From Promerops cafer (Eukaryota; Chordata; Aves; Passeriformes; Nectariniidae): 64,000 nt of DNA. The notes beneath the pieces are model-generated. The model was not told the DNA's origin, ran no database searches, and saw only the letters and a list, made by a program, of their open reading frames with translations. This document shows, piece by piece, positions 49,023 through 62,296 of the stretch (positions are counted from its first letter, which is position 1; every line of letters begins with the position of its first letter). A program made the position numbers and the translations under genes. The stretch spans positions 1,896,516-1,960,515 of the forward strand of contig VZSE01009483.1 of the NCBI GenBank assembly GCA_013398275.1, written 5' to 3'.

Positions 49023-52000
49023 CTGTTCTTCCAGGAAATCTCAGCTGACCAGGACAAATTAAAATTCTGTCATTGTTGCAGGAATTTATGAAGTAAAAAA
49101 CTGACCTTTTTCTTTAAAATACTGACAAACATCGGCAAAATATTTTTTACACCATAATCCTACAGTTTAAAAGTCAATCTGACTTCATTTTGACCCAGAT
49201 GTAATGGCCTTGATTTGTTCTTCACGCTGTCATCGTACAAGAGCAATCTCTCTCTTGCCCACAGCTGACACTTGGAAAAAGGTGAGATATCTGTGCCCTA
49301 GGGGTTGCAGTCAATGGGCTGCCATCATCTGAATCCTGCAAAAGACAGATCCCTTTGGTGTGGCCCAACACTAAAGATGTGACCTCCCTGGTAGGGATGA
49401 GTTGTCAAGTTCACCCACCATTGTGACTTTCCCATGACTCTCTGTGCCTGAGTCTTACTCCAGCAGCTCTGCAGCACAGGAAGATGACAGTGGATATGAC
49501 ACAACCACGCAGCACATCTGGCCCTAAAATATATTTGAGTTGTAGGTAGGGTTTCTGCCAAATAGGAAATACCTCCAGATCTGTTAAAATCTCAGATCTT
49601 ATCCTGTCTCAATAGCAATCACAAAAATTCTGTGTGTGTTTGTGGTGCTTGTTTTAAACTCATTATGTGTGGAGGATTTGGTAGTTATATTTGTAATGTT
49701 TAACACTTTTGGAGGCATTATACTAACTTTTTCAGGTTCTAATTTAGTATTTTACTGCAGAAAATATAATTTAGTGTTACTTTATAAACACACTTACTAA
49801 AATCTACTTGATGGAGGGAACTGAAATCCAGTCTGTGAGCTGCAATACAAGTTTACAGAGGAACTTCCACTGTGTTTATGAAAGATGCATGTAAAGATGA
49901 AGTGAAGCATCTTGTCTTTGCATTGTGGCTGGGGAGTAGGATCATCTCATACAATTACAGCTGACTCTGGTATGAGTGTAAGTCACCCTAGGTTCCTTTC
50001 AGAGTCAATTGAGAGAAGTAGGTATTTTCAAAAAGTGATTCACTTGACCTATTTGTAGCCATCTATTTTAGGATTAAATGATCATCCCCCCACCCCCCAA
50101 GTGCCTATTTCTGTGCATTGACTGTACAGAGCAGTGAAGGCACTAGCTGAAGGGTAAAACATTGCAGATTTTTGCTTTTGGCCAAATGAATTAGTGGATC
50201 TTTAGATTTTATCTTTACTTATTCTTGGCTCAGTCCCTAATGTTATAGTAATGGGTAGTTTTGGGGCAACATAATCACACCAAGGACTGCTCTTTTCTGT
50301 TCCTTCTGTCTCTGCCTTTCATATCTTCATTTTTTCTTTCTCTTTTCTCTCTGTTGTCTTTCTATATCTCTTCCTTTTCCCTGCCACAGTTTCTAGTCCT
50401 TTCTTGTTCCCTGAAATTGTATTCAATGAAATAATTAATATGATTCCTTAAAATATTATTAAGACTTTTAAGGTAGTGTGCCAGTAGGAGTAATGGGAAG
50501 CAAGAGAGTTCATAACTCTCAGAACTCCTACGCTGTTCAGGTTTCAAGTTTATCTGGTTATCTTCCCAGTCAGAGGGATGGAAATATGCATCATAAAATA
50601 AAAGCTTAAGCTGTTCAGAACCTGGACATTGCAGAACAAGAATATCACATCAAATACACTGTATTCTGACAAACGTATTCCAGGGAAGAGCTGCTCAGTG
50701 TGTTTGCTCGATAATGTCAGTTCCTGAAGACCTGAAGATATTTCACTCGTGTTTTTACAGTTGCTGTAGTTGGGGTACATTTCTTCCTTTCCCCTTTGTT
50801 GAGCTGACTGCAGTGAGCCTGGCAGCGTCAACCTTCCAGCAGGACACTCGGGGCTTGCAGCACCTGCAGGGGTGGAGGTGGTGGCTGCAAGGTGATGGGT
50901 CCTGGGGCTGGCGTTGGCAGGCTTGCATCCCAGGAGCCCAATGAAAGCAGGGACAGCTCTACCTGTCCCACCGAGTCCTGGCTCCAAACTGCATTGCCAG
51001 CCCTGGGCTGTGATGCCAAGGTGAGTAGTGGTGCCCCCTGATATTTTTGGAGTGGGATCTCCTCTCTCCGCTAACTCTACTCACTTTTCCAGAAGATGAC
51101 TGTTTCTGCCTCTGATTTTTTTCTTGCAAATAGTGGCTTGTTGCTTTTATAATTTCCAACAAAATTATGCAAAACCTAGCATAAAGAGATTTATTACCTC
51201 ATCTTAACAAAATTCTGTTTCTTTCATGCTTATGGTTCAGTTGTTCCCAGTAGTGCCTGATTTTCTTCCTGTTAGTCATCTTTGTTTTCTTAGCTGGAAA
51301 AAAAACACTCAAACTTCATAAATTCCGGTTCTCTAAAATAATAAAACTATTTTTGTGTTGTCATCGATGCAGAGTCATATGCATGCATTATGCACGTTAC
51401 TCTCTCATCAACAGTAAAAGAACCCAAAGTATTTCAGAAGAAGAAATTACGAATACAAATGTTGCAGCCCTTTATAACTTCTTTTTTAAGTTAAAGAAAA
51501 TTAAGGAAGAGTTGCAAAGTTTGTTGAAGTCTACAGCAAACCCATTTCTGTTCCAGAATTTGCTAGCAAAATTAATTTTACATCACTAAATTTTTTTATG
51601 TGGAATTATTGAGAGATACTCAGTTTCTGCTTAGCCTAATAGAAGACAATGGGCTGTCTACAGGGAACAGAGATTTCCTTGGAGTGGCTTCTTGTTTCAT
51701 GGAAAGCCAGAACTGGTATCTTCGAATAAAATCCAAAGAGGAAAAGAGAAGTTGACTCAAGATTGACAAGTATAAATTGGCAGAACTTTCCCTTTGATAA
51801 AGCATATATGAGTACTTTACCTATACATTTCTAATTTGTCCCTTGCAACATCAAATCTGCCTCTCTGCCTGTCTCTCACACTTATATTTCTGTTCTACCA
51901 GAGATGAGACTTTGCTCAGTACAGACACTCCTCAGAGAACCTTTCACGCTATTTAAAATCCAATTACCCTGAAAATCCTTCTCTTCCCAGCTATGTCTCA

Positions 52001-55000
52001 AGTGTTCAGGTTATGATGAAATTGCTCTGCTTGATTGTAACAGGTACACTTACCTTACTAATAGAGGAAGGGCTTTTGCTTGTGTTTTATATATCCGTAC
52101 ACTTATACAAATCTGCTTTAACCAAAATGTTACTGTTTTTAATATTTATGAGCTGTATTTTTTAATATAAATAACAGTGAACAGAACAGGACAGGAAAAG
52201 ACGGGAAGGAAGAAGAGAACAAATAATTTTGAAACATAAAATATTTAAGAATTACTGGCAGCTGTGGACAAGGAGGAAGCTACAATAGACAGTAGCAGAG
52301 TGCTTCTGTTACTTATTCTCAGACTTCCTCAAATAAGTTGTTTACTTAGGAACTTATTAGTTGTACTAATTGTCAGATTCTTGATTTTAATACCAGTGAC
52401 AATAAATTCAGTGTTTCTTTTTCATGTCTCTATAATTTTCTAATGTGACTTTACATTTTTCTCATTCATTTTCAAATCTTGTCTGCATTAAGTCATTTTA
52501 ATGCTTTTGTGGTAAGTAAAAATTAATTTCTGCTATATGATGAACTGAATGGGGTAACACTCTAATGCCATGCATTTCTTCTGAGTTTTCACCTGCAAGG
52601 AGTTCAAGATGCTTCTTAAAATCCAGGGAAGTGTTTGGCATTTGAGGTAGTATGGATGTTTTAATGTTAACCTGCTTCTTTCTGCTGCAGAGCATTTGCT
52701 TTGTGTTGCCTTTGTGTCCAACCAACAAAGCAATTGCTCTTTAACGTTTTTGACACCTTGTTCATGTTGAGTCATGTAAAGCATTAAACTGTTGTCAGGG
52801 GATGGAAAATACCACACTTGAAGACAAACCATGTGCATGAGGGAAAAACCATGACATCAGTTTGAGATTATACAGCAGGAGTATATTTTATTTCATGGTA
52901 AAAACAGGACAAGATACTTTGCAGAAACTTTGTATTGTGCACAGATTAGTACTAAAAATAGTTTGAATCAACTGTATTAGCACTTCCACCTCTCTGGAAT
53001 CAAATTCTCATTGCTTTGCAGAAGCATCTGTGGTTTAGCTTTAGCTGAGACTTATTACTGAAGAATGAAGTGAAAAACTGATTGTATAGAAAACTGTACC
53101 AGTGACCTGAATTACAGCACTCTCCTTACAAACCTGGCACTTGCCTGCACCACTGCAGTGAGAGCTAAGATCTACTTTGTCTTTTTAGAAGAAATACTCA
53201 AAAAATATGGTTTACTTGTTGGTCTTAATAGCAAAATGTTCAATTCTTTCAGGATTTTAATAGTACTTTTCTGTAAAAATACTTTGCATATTTGTTTATC
53301 TATCTACGGAGAAAAGTTCTTTAAAACATTACTCCACTAGCAGCAAATGTTGGTAGATAGAATTTATTTCTGCATTGCTACAAGCAGCCAAATTCCCATT
53401 ATGTCAGTATGTACCTTGCTTATGGATTTTTTTTCTTGTAAAAGATTTTGAGATTGATTCACCCAGAGCTGGATTCAAAGAAGTCCTGAGGATTTCTTCA
53501 AGGTGCTGAGCACCTCAGCCTATATCAGCAGGGATGAAAACTATAGGATTTGGCCCAAGCTGCTCTCAACTCCCCACTGAAACCATTCTTTGTTTGAGCT
53601 TATTCATATAACACATATTTGCTTTGTAATTGCTTGCAAATCACCTTGAGAATTTTTGAATGAAATGTGCTGCAAAAGTGAAATATCCATGTTATGGAAA
53701 GCACATTGCAACACCCCCCCTGCCCCCCGTCCTTCCCCAAGGTGTGTGATTCCCTCACAGTAGCTTACCCTTTTTGGACCTTTTTTTTGCGTAAAATATG
53801 TTGATATGAAAGAGAACTTGAGAATCCATTAAGAGTCTTCCAAACAGGAAAGGATTGGTCTTTCTTTCCTATATTTTTCACGTTTTGTTTTTTCATCTCC
53901 TCCAACTCCCCCTCAACAGAATATTTTAGAAAGGTTCCAACTCAGATTCTGAAGCTGAAGTTACACATATATATATTTGTTTCTAATTATGTCACCATTG
54001 CAAAATACATTTATTTAATAACTCTTGGTGCAGAGCTTCCCTATTAGTATTCATACTAACCTCTGCATAGAAACATTCCTCTGGGAACTGACTGTCTGTT
54101 TTGCAAAGAGCACAAGAAACTGTGGAATAGGAAACTGTGGTATCTTGATGCTGAGTAATATCAGCAAGAGAGACAGTGCTGAGTAGCAGAGGCACTCATA
54201 TTTGAAAATTGTGTTCCTTCACCAAAACAAAGTGACAGGAACTAATTTGACAGGAAAATAATTAACCTTTATATTTGCCTGTAGCCTTGTTTTAAGGAGC
54301 CAAGTGAAACTGAAGAATGAGGTTAAAAAATCATTTAAGTTTTCAAGGACTTAAGGTACAAGAGAAGAATGGAAGGAACAGTAACGTGGATTCTGATCTG
54401 GTGCTAAAACTTAAGTCACCATATTTTGCAATGCTTTCAAATATTTCTCTAGCATATTAGGCATGTTTTAACACAAGTATCCACAAACATTAGCAGGTTA
54501 GATATCTGAACATATGGAAAGGGTTCTGAACACTATTAAGTACATAAAACTGCTATGCACTACCAGGCAGAGACAGACTGAAGTTCATTTTGAAGATACA
54601 TGTGATGAAAGAGGCTGGGACAGTCATTGTAAGCAGCCATGTACATTACATTTTACTGCTTGAAGAAGTTGCATTCACAATAAGATCATTTGCCACCTGT
54701 TGGAGAAATAGAGTGGATTTTATTACAGTAGATTTTATCTGGATGCTCAATAGGATCTTTCATTTGGACAGCATTTTGGCTGACTCAGTGTTTGTGAATA
54801 ATATCCTGTAGGTAGATATGGCAGATAATTTTTCATTTGCTCAGGCACTATCTTAATGGTTTATCATCTACATCTATAGGTATAAATAAGCATGTTCTTT
54901 CTGTCCCTCTCCTGTGGCTGAAACGATATAAAAGTAAAACCGCTTTCCTTTTGGGCCTTCATGGAAGCAAGTCTTTACAACAATTAAAAGAATTCAAAGA

Positions 55001-55930
55001 AGCTTCCTAGAGAAAGTCTTCCCAGTCCTTACATGATACAAAGTTTCACTTTTCAACAAGTCTGGGTAAAATATAGTGGGATTTCCTGTCATTAAAATAA
55101 AACAGAAAAAGGTAATCTAATCAGACAAGATGTCAGTGTGAATTAATCTTAGACCAGTTGGTAAGGTGGTATTGTCACATTGGTGGCAATAATTAACATT
55201 TTGGAACTTTTAAATTGGAAAATATCTGATTGAAAGTGTCAGCTTGTGAAGTAACAAAGGTGTGCAGTGCTTGTGGCAAGGACCATCTTGCCCAGACAAG
55301 ACAAAAGGAGCTGCAGTACGACACCCTGTGCCATGTACACTGGCTTGGCCTCCTCTGGCAGAGCCCGCTGTCCTGCTCCCAGCCAGCTCCTGCAGAAAGC
55401 CCTCCTTACACAAGCTCTGCTGCAGGCCCGTCGCCCCCTGATGCTTGCCTAGAAAACTGCTCCAACAGATCATGTTCAAACCTAGTCAAACCTGGTCAGT
55501 ACTTTGAGATGACCCTGATTTTCCAGGGCTTTCCTGTTAACTCCTTGCTTTTGCTTCCGGAGCTGCCACACGCTTTCCTGGTGCTTCTGGGAGCCACAGG
55601 TGTGGTGTGCTGTGTGAGAGACCACCAAAGGGAATTTCTACAGGCAAGCCAGAGGACTGGGAGAGACATGAGGGGCACCCTGCCTCATGGGCATCAACTC
55701 TGCCTCTCCTCAGGAGAAAAGGCAGTCCTACCAGATAGCTCAGGAAATTTGAGAGTCCTGGTTTATGCTCCTGTCTGGAGCATAAGAAGCTCTTAAAGCA
55801 CTTTCCATTTACATCTGCACGTTCTGTGAAGAGTGGAAGGAGCTTCTCCAGAAGTCTGGAAAATGTGTCTATTTGAACTCCTGCTATGATACAGAGGGTG
55901 CTTGAAAGCACATTGGGTTTAATTCCATAT

Positions 55931-55942
55931 GTACGTACGTAC
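55931..55942. repeat. (GTAC)3 self-complementary repeat
   Basis: Three GTAC units form a 12-bp perfect palindrome containing two CpGs. No neighbouring gene explains it. Confidence 0.8.
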
Positions 55943-56576
55943 CATTGTATTTTCTTTGGATTAGACTTGCTGATGACATTGATATCCTTACAAAAAACTG
56001 CTTATAGCAGGAAGTATGTCTGGGATAAATATATTTGCAAGAGTGGAAACAAACTGGCTTTCTGTAGGGAGCTGTTGTATAAACAGTGGCTTGACAAAGC
56101 TGCAAAGACTTCTGGGGTGAGGTAGCTCTGGACCATTAAAGATGCTCATCAGCATCTTCCTGTTTTAGTGTTTTAAATGAATTTGGATGGGGTTTATAGG
56201 TAACTCTAAAGCAGAACTTATCCTGCCCCTGCTACCTGGTGTCCTCAGAGTAAAATACTCAGGACACAGAAGAAATGCTGATCAAGAAATATTCAGTTTA
56301 CCTCACCCAGTGCTCAATTCAGTAAATCTGCCTCTGTGCAAGTGGAATGGAAATAGGAGATTTTGAGTGCTGTGCTACAGTTTTTATTTTGCAGTTTATA
56401 AAGTTTTAGGTCTGAATGTTTAGGCAGCTTAGTGCTCATTCTAGACAATTAGTTAAAATTGTATGCCATCACTTGTTTCTGAGATTTGCAATCTCAGTTT
56501 GACCTACTCAGCTCAGTCAAAGCACTGTTATTTGGGCATTCTTATTTTTCTCACTCCATCAGTGATTTCCTTCACC

Positions 56577-56625
56577 TTTTTCACCTTTTTTTTTCCCCCC
56601 CCCCATTTTTTTCTTTCCCTTTTTT

Positions 56626-56658
<33 letters not shown>
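56577..56658 (+). repeat. Polypyrimidine tract ending in 30 T residues
   Basis: The tract runs from T-rich through a run of ten C (56595-56604) to TTTCCC units and an uninterrupted run of 30 T (56629-56658). It may be prone to length variation and sequencing error. Confidence 0.9.
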
Positions 56659-56659
<1 letters not shown>

Positions 56660-58003
56660 TGTGTGAAATATTGATGATGTCAATATACATCAGCCCTCTT
56701 TCCACAGCGCTGACATCTAGTACTGATCCTATTTTGCCAAGTCAGTATAGTGAAATCCTGAGTTTACAAATGGATCTGATGCTGTTCATTCATGTTTCTA
56801 GCCAATTGATTCTGAATACAGTTGTCTTGAAGTTATATTAGGCAACAAGGAGTTCCTGATTCTGCTATTGATCTGCTAGGTGGTGTGAGTCTTGTGGTAT
56901 GCCACCAGTGCTTTGTTTGCTTTTCTCATCCACGAGAAAGAAATCCTAATAGTGTGCTGAGGGTTACAGATTAAAGTTATTTTATGAGCATTAAGATACA
57001 GATTCTTCTGCTTTCATTACACAGTATCTCATCCTGCAGTGTAAAACAGATTCATTACTGCTTCAGTAATATGCTGGACTCGAACATAACCTGATGACTA
57101 AGAACAACTTAGACCAATGTGGATTTGCTGCACTTTGCACATAAACTATATTTCTGAGTAGCTGAAATATAGAATTGATTTGTTCTTTAAGCCAGCTGTA
57201 ATTCAACAGATCATTAATGATGAACGGCAGAACGCCCCAGCCATCCTTCCAGGCACTACTCCAGATGGAAGTCATTGGATAAAGAACAGGAAGGTTTGGC
57301 AGAATGTGAAAAAAGAATAAATTCGCTGCACATCATTCATTTTGCCTGACTGCAATAAAGTAATTGTAACACAATGTTGTCACAGGATAACAGTCTCCTG
57401 CTGCTTTAGAAATGCTTTGCAAAACAGATGTTTACTTTCTCTGTGGGGAGACATTGATCCCGTGACAACAATCTTTTCTATTAAAGGAAAATTAAGCACT
57501 TATAGGTTCAGCAGTACTATAAAAAAGACTATTATAAAAAGCCATATAATGTAATAGGTGAAATGATAAAAACTATATATGTGATATATGTGATATGTGC
57601 AACTAATGCCTAAGAGGGATTAGTTCAAATACTTTCTTTTAGCAGCTTTGCAACCAACATTTTCTCAACAAAGGCAGATAGGACAATGCAATGCACTATG
57701 ATGAAGTTGTTTTTGTTATTTTAATCTTCCAAGGCTGCAGAAAAACAGCATTTGTAAATAAAAATAATATCAAAACTCCAGCATATAATGTCTGATGAGA
57801 AATGCATAGTTAATAGCAAATAAATAAAAACCGTGAATAATTACCAATAAACTAACACACTGTAAATAATGGAAATTAAAGACCATGCATTTTCTGTCAG
57901 GACTGAACTCAGTTTTGTGAATTTTGCTCATTAGCACTATGACAAAAATATGAAAATAGAAAAAAAATGAGAAAACATTTGCAATTTTCATAATCTTTTC
58001 CTT

Positions 58004-58622
58004 AGAATCACAGAGATATTTAGGTTGGAAAACACTTCTGAGATCATCAACTCTGAGATCATCAACCTTTGACTGATCATAACCTTGTCAATGAAACCAC
58101 AGCCCTAATCCATCACCTCCCTGGGCAGTCCAATCCAATGCTTAACCACCCTTTCTGTGAAAAAAAATTCTTCCTGATGTCTAGCCTGGATGTCTCCTGG
58201 CACAACTTCAGGCTGTGTCCTCTTGTCCTGTCACTTGTTACCTGGCAGAAGAGGCTGACCCCACCTGGCTGCACCCTCCTTTCAGGCACTTGTACAGAGT
58301 GATGAGGTCCCCCTGAGCCTCCTTTTCTCCAGGCTAAGCACCCCCAGCTCCCTCAGCTGCTCCTCACAGGACTTGTGCTCCAGACCCTTCCCCAGCTCCG
58401 TTGCCCTTCTCTGGACACGCTCCAGCCCCTCAATGTCTTTCCTGCAGTGAGGGGCCCAGAACTGAACACAGGATTTGAGGTGTGGCCTCACCAGTGCTGA
58501 GTACAGGGGGACGGTCACTGCCCTGGTCCTGCTGGCCACACCAGTGCTGATCCAGGCCAGGATGCCATTGGCCTTCTTGGCCACCTGGGTACACTCTGGA
58601 TCATGTTCAGCCAGCTGTCTAA
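58004..58622 (-). mobile_element. CR1 LINE 3' portion with reverse-transcriptase C-terminus, minus strand
   Basis: The left edge is AGAATCACAGAGATATTTAG. The minus-strand frame 58584-58282 encodes the CR1 polymerase C-terminal segment (LYSALVRPHLKSCVQFWAP, VQRRATELGKGLEHK, LSLEKRRLRG) before a frame break. A local duplication of CTGAGATCATCAAC lies at about 58038-58066. The copy closely resembles the 42.96 kb copy. Confidence 0.92.
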
Positions 58623-61239
58623 TGAGAAGAGTAATTATGCATTAGTAACTACGCATCGTAAAAGAATTAAAAGTACTCAAAATTTTCTGAAGTGGCTGCA
58701 ATATATATGGGACATTGCACTCTGTTGTAGTATGAGGGGAAGGTTGCATTGGCTTTCTTTTAGTGAACCTTATTCATTTTACATTCTGCTATTTATCCAA
58801 TAATGTGCCAGCTACAAGTTGGGGCTGATGAGACATGTATAAAAGAAGAGTATTTGTTCTCTTATATGCTGTAAATGTCTATGTCTACGGGCTCTCAAAG
58901 GCATTTGACTGTCAGATGAAGCAACTCCTGTGGTATTTAGCTTTTCCCAAGGTTATGTCTGGGTCAAGAGAAATAAAATGAGAGTAATTAACTGGGGACT
59001 GAATGACTTGTTTGCTCACCAGACTCACCTCCAGGATCTGCATCATCTTGGATCTTCTGCTCTCCATTTCTATTTAGCTTGAAACAACTTATGATGGTGT
59101 TTGGTAGTTTTCCAGCTGGTTCCTCTGTTCAGTTATGTGCACTTCATATCATGAATCCCAAGCAGAGTTGCAGTGTGCACACTACTGGTATCTTTAGTAA
59201 CTGGATTGGGCAAGTATGAGGCTTACTTTCACAAGCTTTAAAGGTTGTATCTAATCAGACTAGCCAACGCTGTGTCTGGGTTTACTCAAAGCTCTGCTTC
59301 ATCTGAAGGAAAGAATACTTGAAGAACTGAATGGCATTTTTTGCTGAGTTGTGAACTTCACTATCTAGATGTTGAAGGAAAATGTCTTTCACATTCTTGG
59401 AAAGAGTTGGCTTGGTACACAAGTACATTTGGTTATGATGTCCTGACCTCAGGAATAGTCAATGAGACAGAGAATTTTCCTTTCCACTTCAGGATCACTG
59501 TGTTATAGACATAAAAGGAATATGGCCATGAGGAGCATGAGGAAAGTAATTTTTAAAGCTGCAAGAGTAACTCAGAAGCACTGTCAAGGGCTACCAATAA
59601 GTTGCATTGGGAAGGGCTACTTTAAACTTCAAGAAAAAGAGGAAACTGAAGACCTAAAAGGTGTCATTTTTGCAATGTTGAAACCCTCTTCCTTAGTGCT
59701 GAATAAAATGCAAAATGCCTCCAAGCAAGTTGCTTACCCTACAGCTGAAGTGCTGCACATGGAACCAGTTGACACTTTGGTATTTTAGCAGTTTAGAACT
59801 TATAAATATGTATTTGCATTTTCCGTGCTAAACTATGTGGCTCTTACCCAGTTGTCACTGTCACTGCATCAGCCAGGAAACCACTGGTAGTTTGCTTCAC
59901 TGAGGGCTGTATGAAATGGTCTATGAGAAGGAAGTAAATTTAATGGAAACTGGAGCATGTGAAGAATGTTAACATCTTAAAACAGAGTACCCTGTGCTAG
60001 GGATGATGTTTAGCACCAAAGGGCACCTTCCAGACCCCTTAGTTCCTAAGTTCCCTCAATGGTGGGAGCTTGGCCTGCAGGCCAGGAATGGCTTGTGCAG
60101 CAGGTCTCAAGGAATCTGTGAAAATGAGGATTTCTTCAGAGGGAAGAAGAAAAAAGGCAGAGCGACTGTTTCACCTCCCTACACTCAGATACTGATGAAT
60201 ACTGTTAATCACTCGAGGAGGAAACACAGACGAGGACAACAGATCCAAAGGTTCATGTGTGAATTACTTGCCTGTGAAGTCATGCCTGATTCATGTCCTA
60301 GGGCTGCCGAGGGCATCACCAGGACTGCCAAAAGAAAGTCTGTGCATCCCAAGTGTAATACTTCCCATGGCAACACAAGGTAGTACGGAACAGTCTGGCT
60401 TTACTACATATCCTTTCAAGCCATAGGCTTCAATCATCAGAGTCCGTATCTATTTCTATTTAAAAAAAAGGAAAAAAAGAGGACAAAAAAAAAGCAAAAA
60501 AAAGACTCTATGCGAGTCAAGGGAAAACAAAGATGGCACACTGAAAGCAATGTCCTGGCAAAGGTTGTTGTGCCCCAGTTAAAAGCAGCATATCAGCCTG
60601 TGCCCCCTCTGACAGCAGACACCAGCTTGTGCTGCCTGGGGCTATGCTCAAAAGCTCCTTCATACCTGTGGAAATCTCCCTAGTTTCTTCAGTGAGTCCT
60701 TGTTTGGGCTGCATTCAGACATTCAAAAGGATAAGGTTGTAAAACATGTCATAATACAGTGAAAAGGTAGAGTAAAAACTACCTTGAAATAATTTGCCTT
60801 TTAAAGTAAGTTTTGTTTGAACAAAGGGAAAGTAATGACAAGCTGTCTTCATTGATGGTGGGACGAACCACTTCAGCTGAGATCACATTTTCTTGGAGCA
60901 TCTTTGCTGAAGGGTTATCACTATTGGAATGAATCTCTATGAGTGTCTTTAAACTGACCGCGTGGGTAGGGAAAGTTGGGAAGGAGACACCTTGTGTGTC
61001 ATCCGGGATCGAAACTCCTCTGCTTTGGGTCCTCTAGCCAAGTCCTTTCTCCCCTTTCCAGGGCTGTAGTATGCGAATGAATTTAGCTTCTTTGCTGTTT
61101 TGGACATGACCTCCAGTGTTAACGGGAGCAGAGCTTGCACAAAGACGACAACTTTTGCTTCTGAAAGCTGATGGCCGGCATCCTGTCTGCCTAGTTTTTA
61201 AAATTATTTATTTCTTAAGCTTCAGCTTCCCTAATGTAA
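58623..61239. other. Non-coding region before the CpG island
   Basis: No gene was recognised. Two open frames, 59462-59788 (ATG start) and 59994-60383 (GTG start, basic-rich), have no known domain. An A-rich tract lies at 60461-60504. Confidence 0.5.
60461..60504 (+). repeat. A-rich low-complexity tract
   Basis: Four A runs of seven to nine bases are separated by G or GGAC/GC units. Confidence 0.85.
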
Positions 61240-61337
61240 TTTCAAAAGTTCGCTGGCGGGAGGGCTGGCAGGGAGCGCGTACCGGCTTCCCCGGCCGCTG
61301 GAGCTGCCAGGGAGCTGTCCAGCACCGCGCCGGGACT

Positions 61338-61355
61338 GGCGGCGGCGGCGGCGGC
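61338..61355 (+). repeat. (GGC)6 trinucleotide repeat in CpG island
   Basis: Six uninterrupted GGC units are followed by GGA. Such tracts are common in 5' untranslated regions or first exons and can vary in length. Confidence 0.95.
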
Positions 61356-61574
61356 GGAGCCGGAGCGGCAGCCAAGGGAGGGCCCCGGGATCGTCCCCAG
61401 TCCCCGCGCTGGCACCGCCGCTTCCCGCGAGCCCGTGCACGGGTACCGGGCCACCTCTCCGCTTCCCCTTAGCCCAGCTTCAAAGCGCCGGGCGCAGAGC
61501 GGAGCGCCCGTGCCGCCCTCCCGCAGCCGGCAGCGGCGGGAGAGCGGGCTGCGCGCCGGCCCTGCCCTCGGCCC

Positions 61575-62088
61575 NNNNNNNNNNNNNNNNNNNNNNNNNN
61601 NNNNNNNNNNNNNNNNNNNNNNNNNNNNNNNNNNNNNNNNNNNNNNNNNNNNNNNNNNNNNNNNNNNNNNNNNNNNNNNNNNNNNNNNNNNNNNNNNNNN
61701 NNNNNNNNNNNNNNNNNNNNNNNNNNNNNNNNNNNNNNNNNNNNNNNNNNNNNNNNNNNNNNNNNNNNNNNNNNNNNNNNNNNNNNNNNNNNNNNNNNNN
61801 NNNNNNNNNNNNNNNNNNNNNNNNNNNNNNNNNNNNNNNNNNNNNNNNNNNNNNNNNNNNNNNNNNNNNNNNNNNNNNNNNNNNNNNNNNNNNNNNNNNN
61901 NNNNNNNNNNNNNNNNNNNNNNNNNNNNNNNNNNNNNNNNNNNNNNNNNNNNNNNNNNNNNNNNNNNNNNNNNNNNNNNNNNNNNNNNNNNNNNNNNNNN
62001 NNNNNNNNNNNNNNNNNNNNNNNNNNNNNNNNNNNNNNNNNNNNNNNNNNNNNNNNNNNNNNNNNNNNNNNNNNNNNNNNNNNNNNNN
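61575..62088. other. Assembly gap (514 undetermined bases)
   Basis: The run of N lies wholly inside the CpG island and is bordered on the right by C-rich GCGCCC-type repeats. The true missing length is not known from this record. Confidence 0.99.
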
Positions 62089-62277
62089 CCGCGCCCGGCC
62101 CCCGCCCGCGCCCGCGCCCGGCACAGCCCCGCGGCTGCCCCGTGGGGTCGGGTCCCTGTCGGGAAACAGGCGGCGGTGCCCGCGCCCCCCTCCCGGATGG
62201 TCCCGCGGGGTCGCTGGAGCTCGCTGCCTCTCCGTGCCCGCTCCGGCTGCCGGCTGCCAGCCCCGCAAACCTGCGGG

Positions 62278-62296
62278 AGTACAGCTCCCGGCAGCC
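62278..62296 (+). promoter_or_regulatory. ZNF143/STAF-like promoter motif
   Basis: AGTACAGCTCCCGGCAGCC matches the core of the ZNF143 element (ACTACAnnTCCCAGnAkGC-type) at most positions, with G for C at position 2 and G for A after TCCC. ZNF143 sites are known near start sites of CpG-island promoters, often bidirectional ones. This is a motif-level call only. Confidence 0.45.

Larger units (their letters stand above)
47947..58003. other. Non-coding region
   Basis: No gene was recognised across about 10 kb. The region includes a 22-bp inverted repeat at 49.0 kb, C-rich runs near 50.09 and 53.71 kb, and a long pyrimidine/poly-T tract at 56.58-56.66 kb. A 188-codon frame at 55230-55796 starts at TTG, not ATG, and has no recognisable domain. 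Confidence 0.55.

Noticed and set aside
55230..55796. 188-codon plus-strand open frame, the longest that does not cross the gap
   Set aside because: It begins at TTG. The first in-frame ATG lies about half-way in, no domain is recognisable, and no splice or promoter context supports it.
56139..56158. AAGATGCT/AGCATCTT hairpin as a possible microRNA precursor
   Set aside because: The stem is only 8 bp with a 4-base loop, far too short for a microRNA precursor. It was kept only as a chance inverted repeat.
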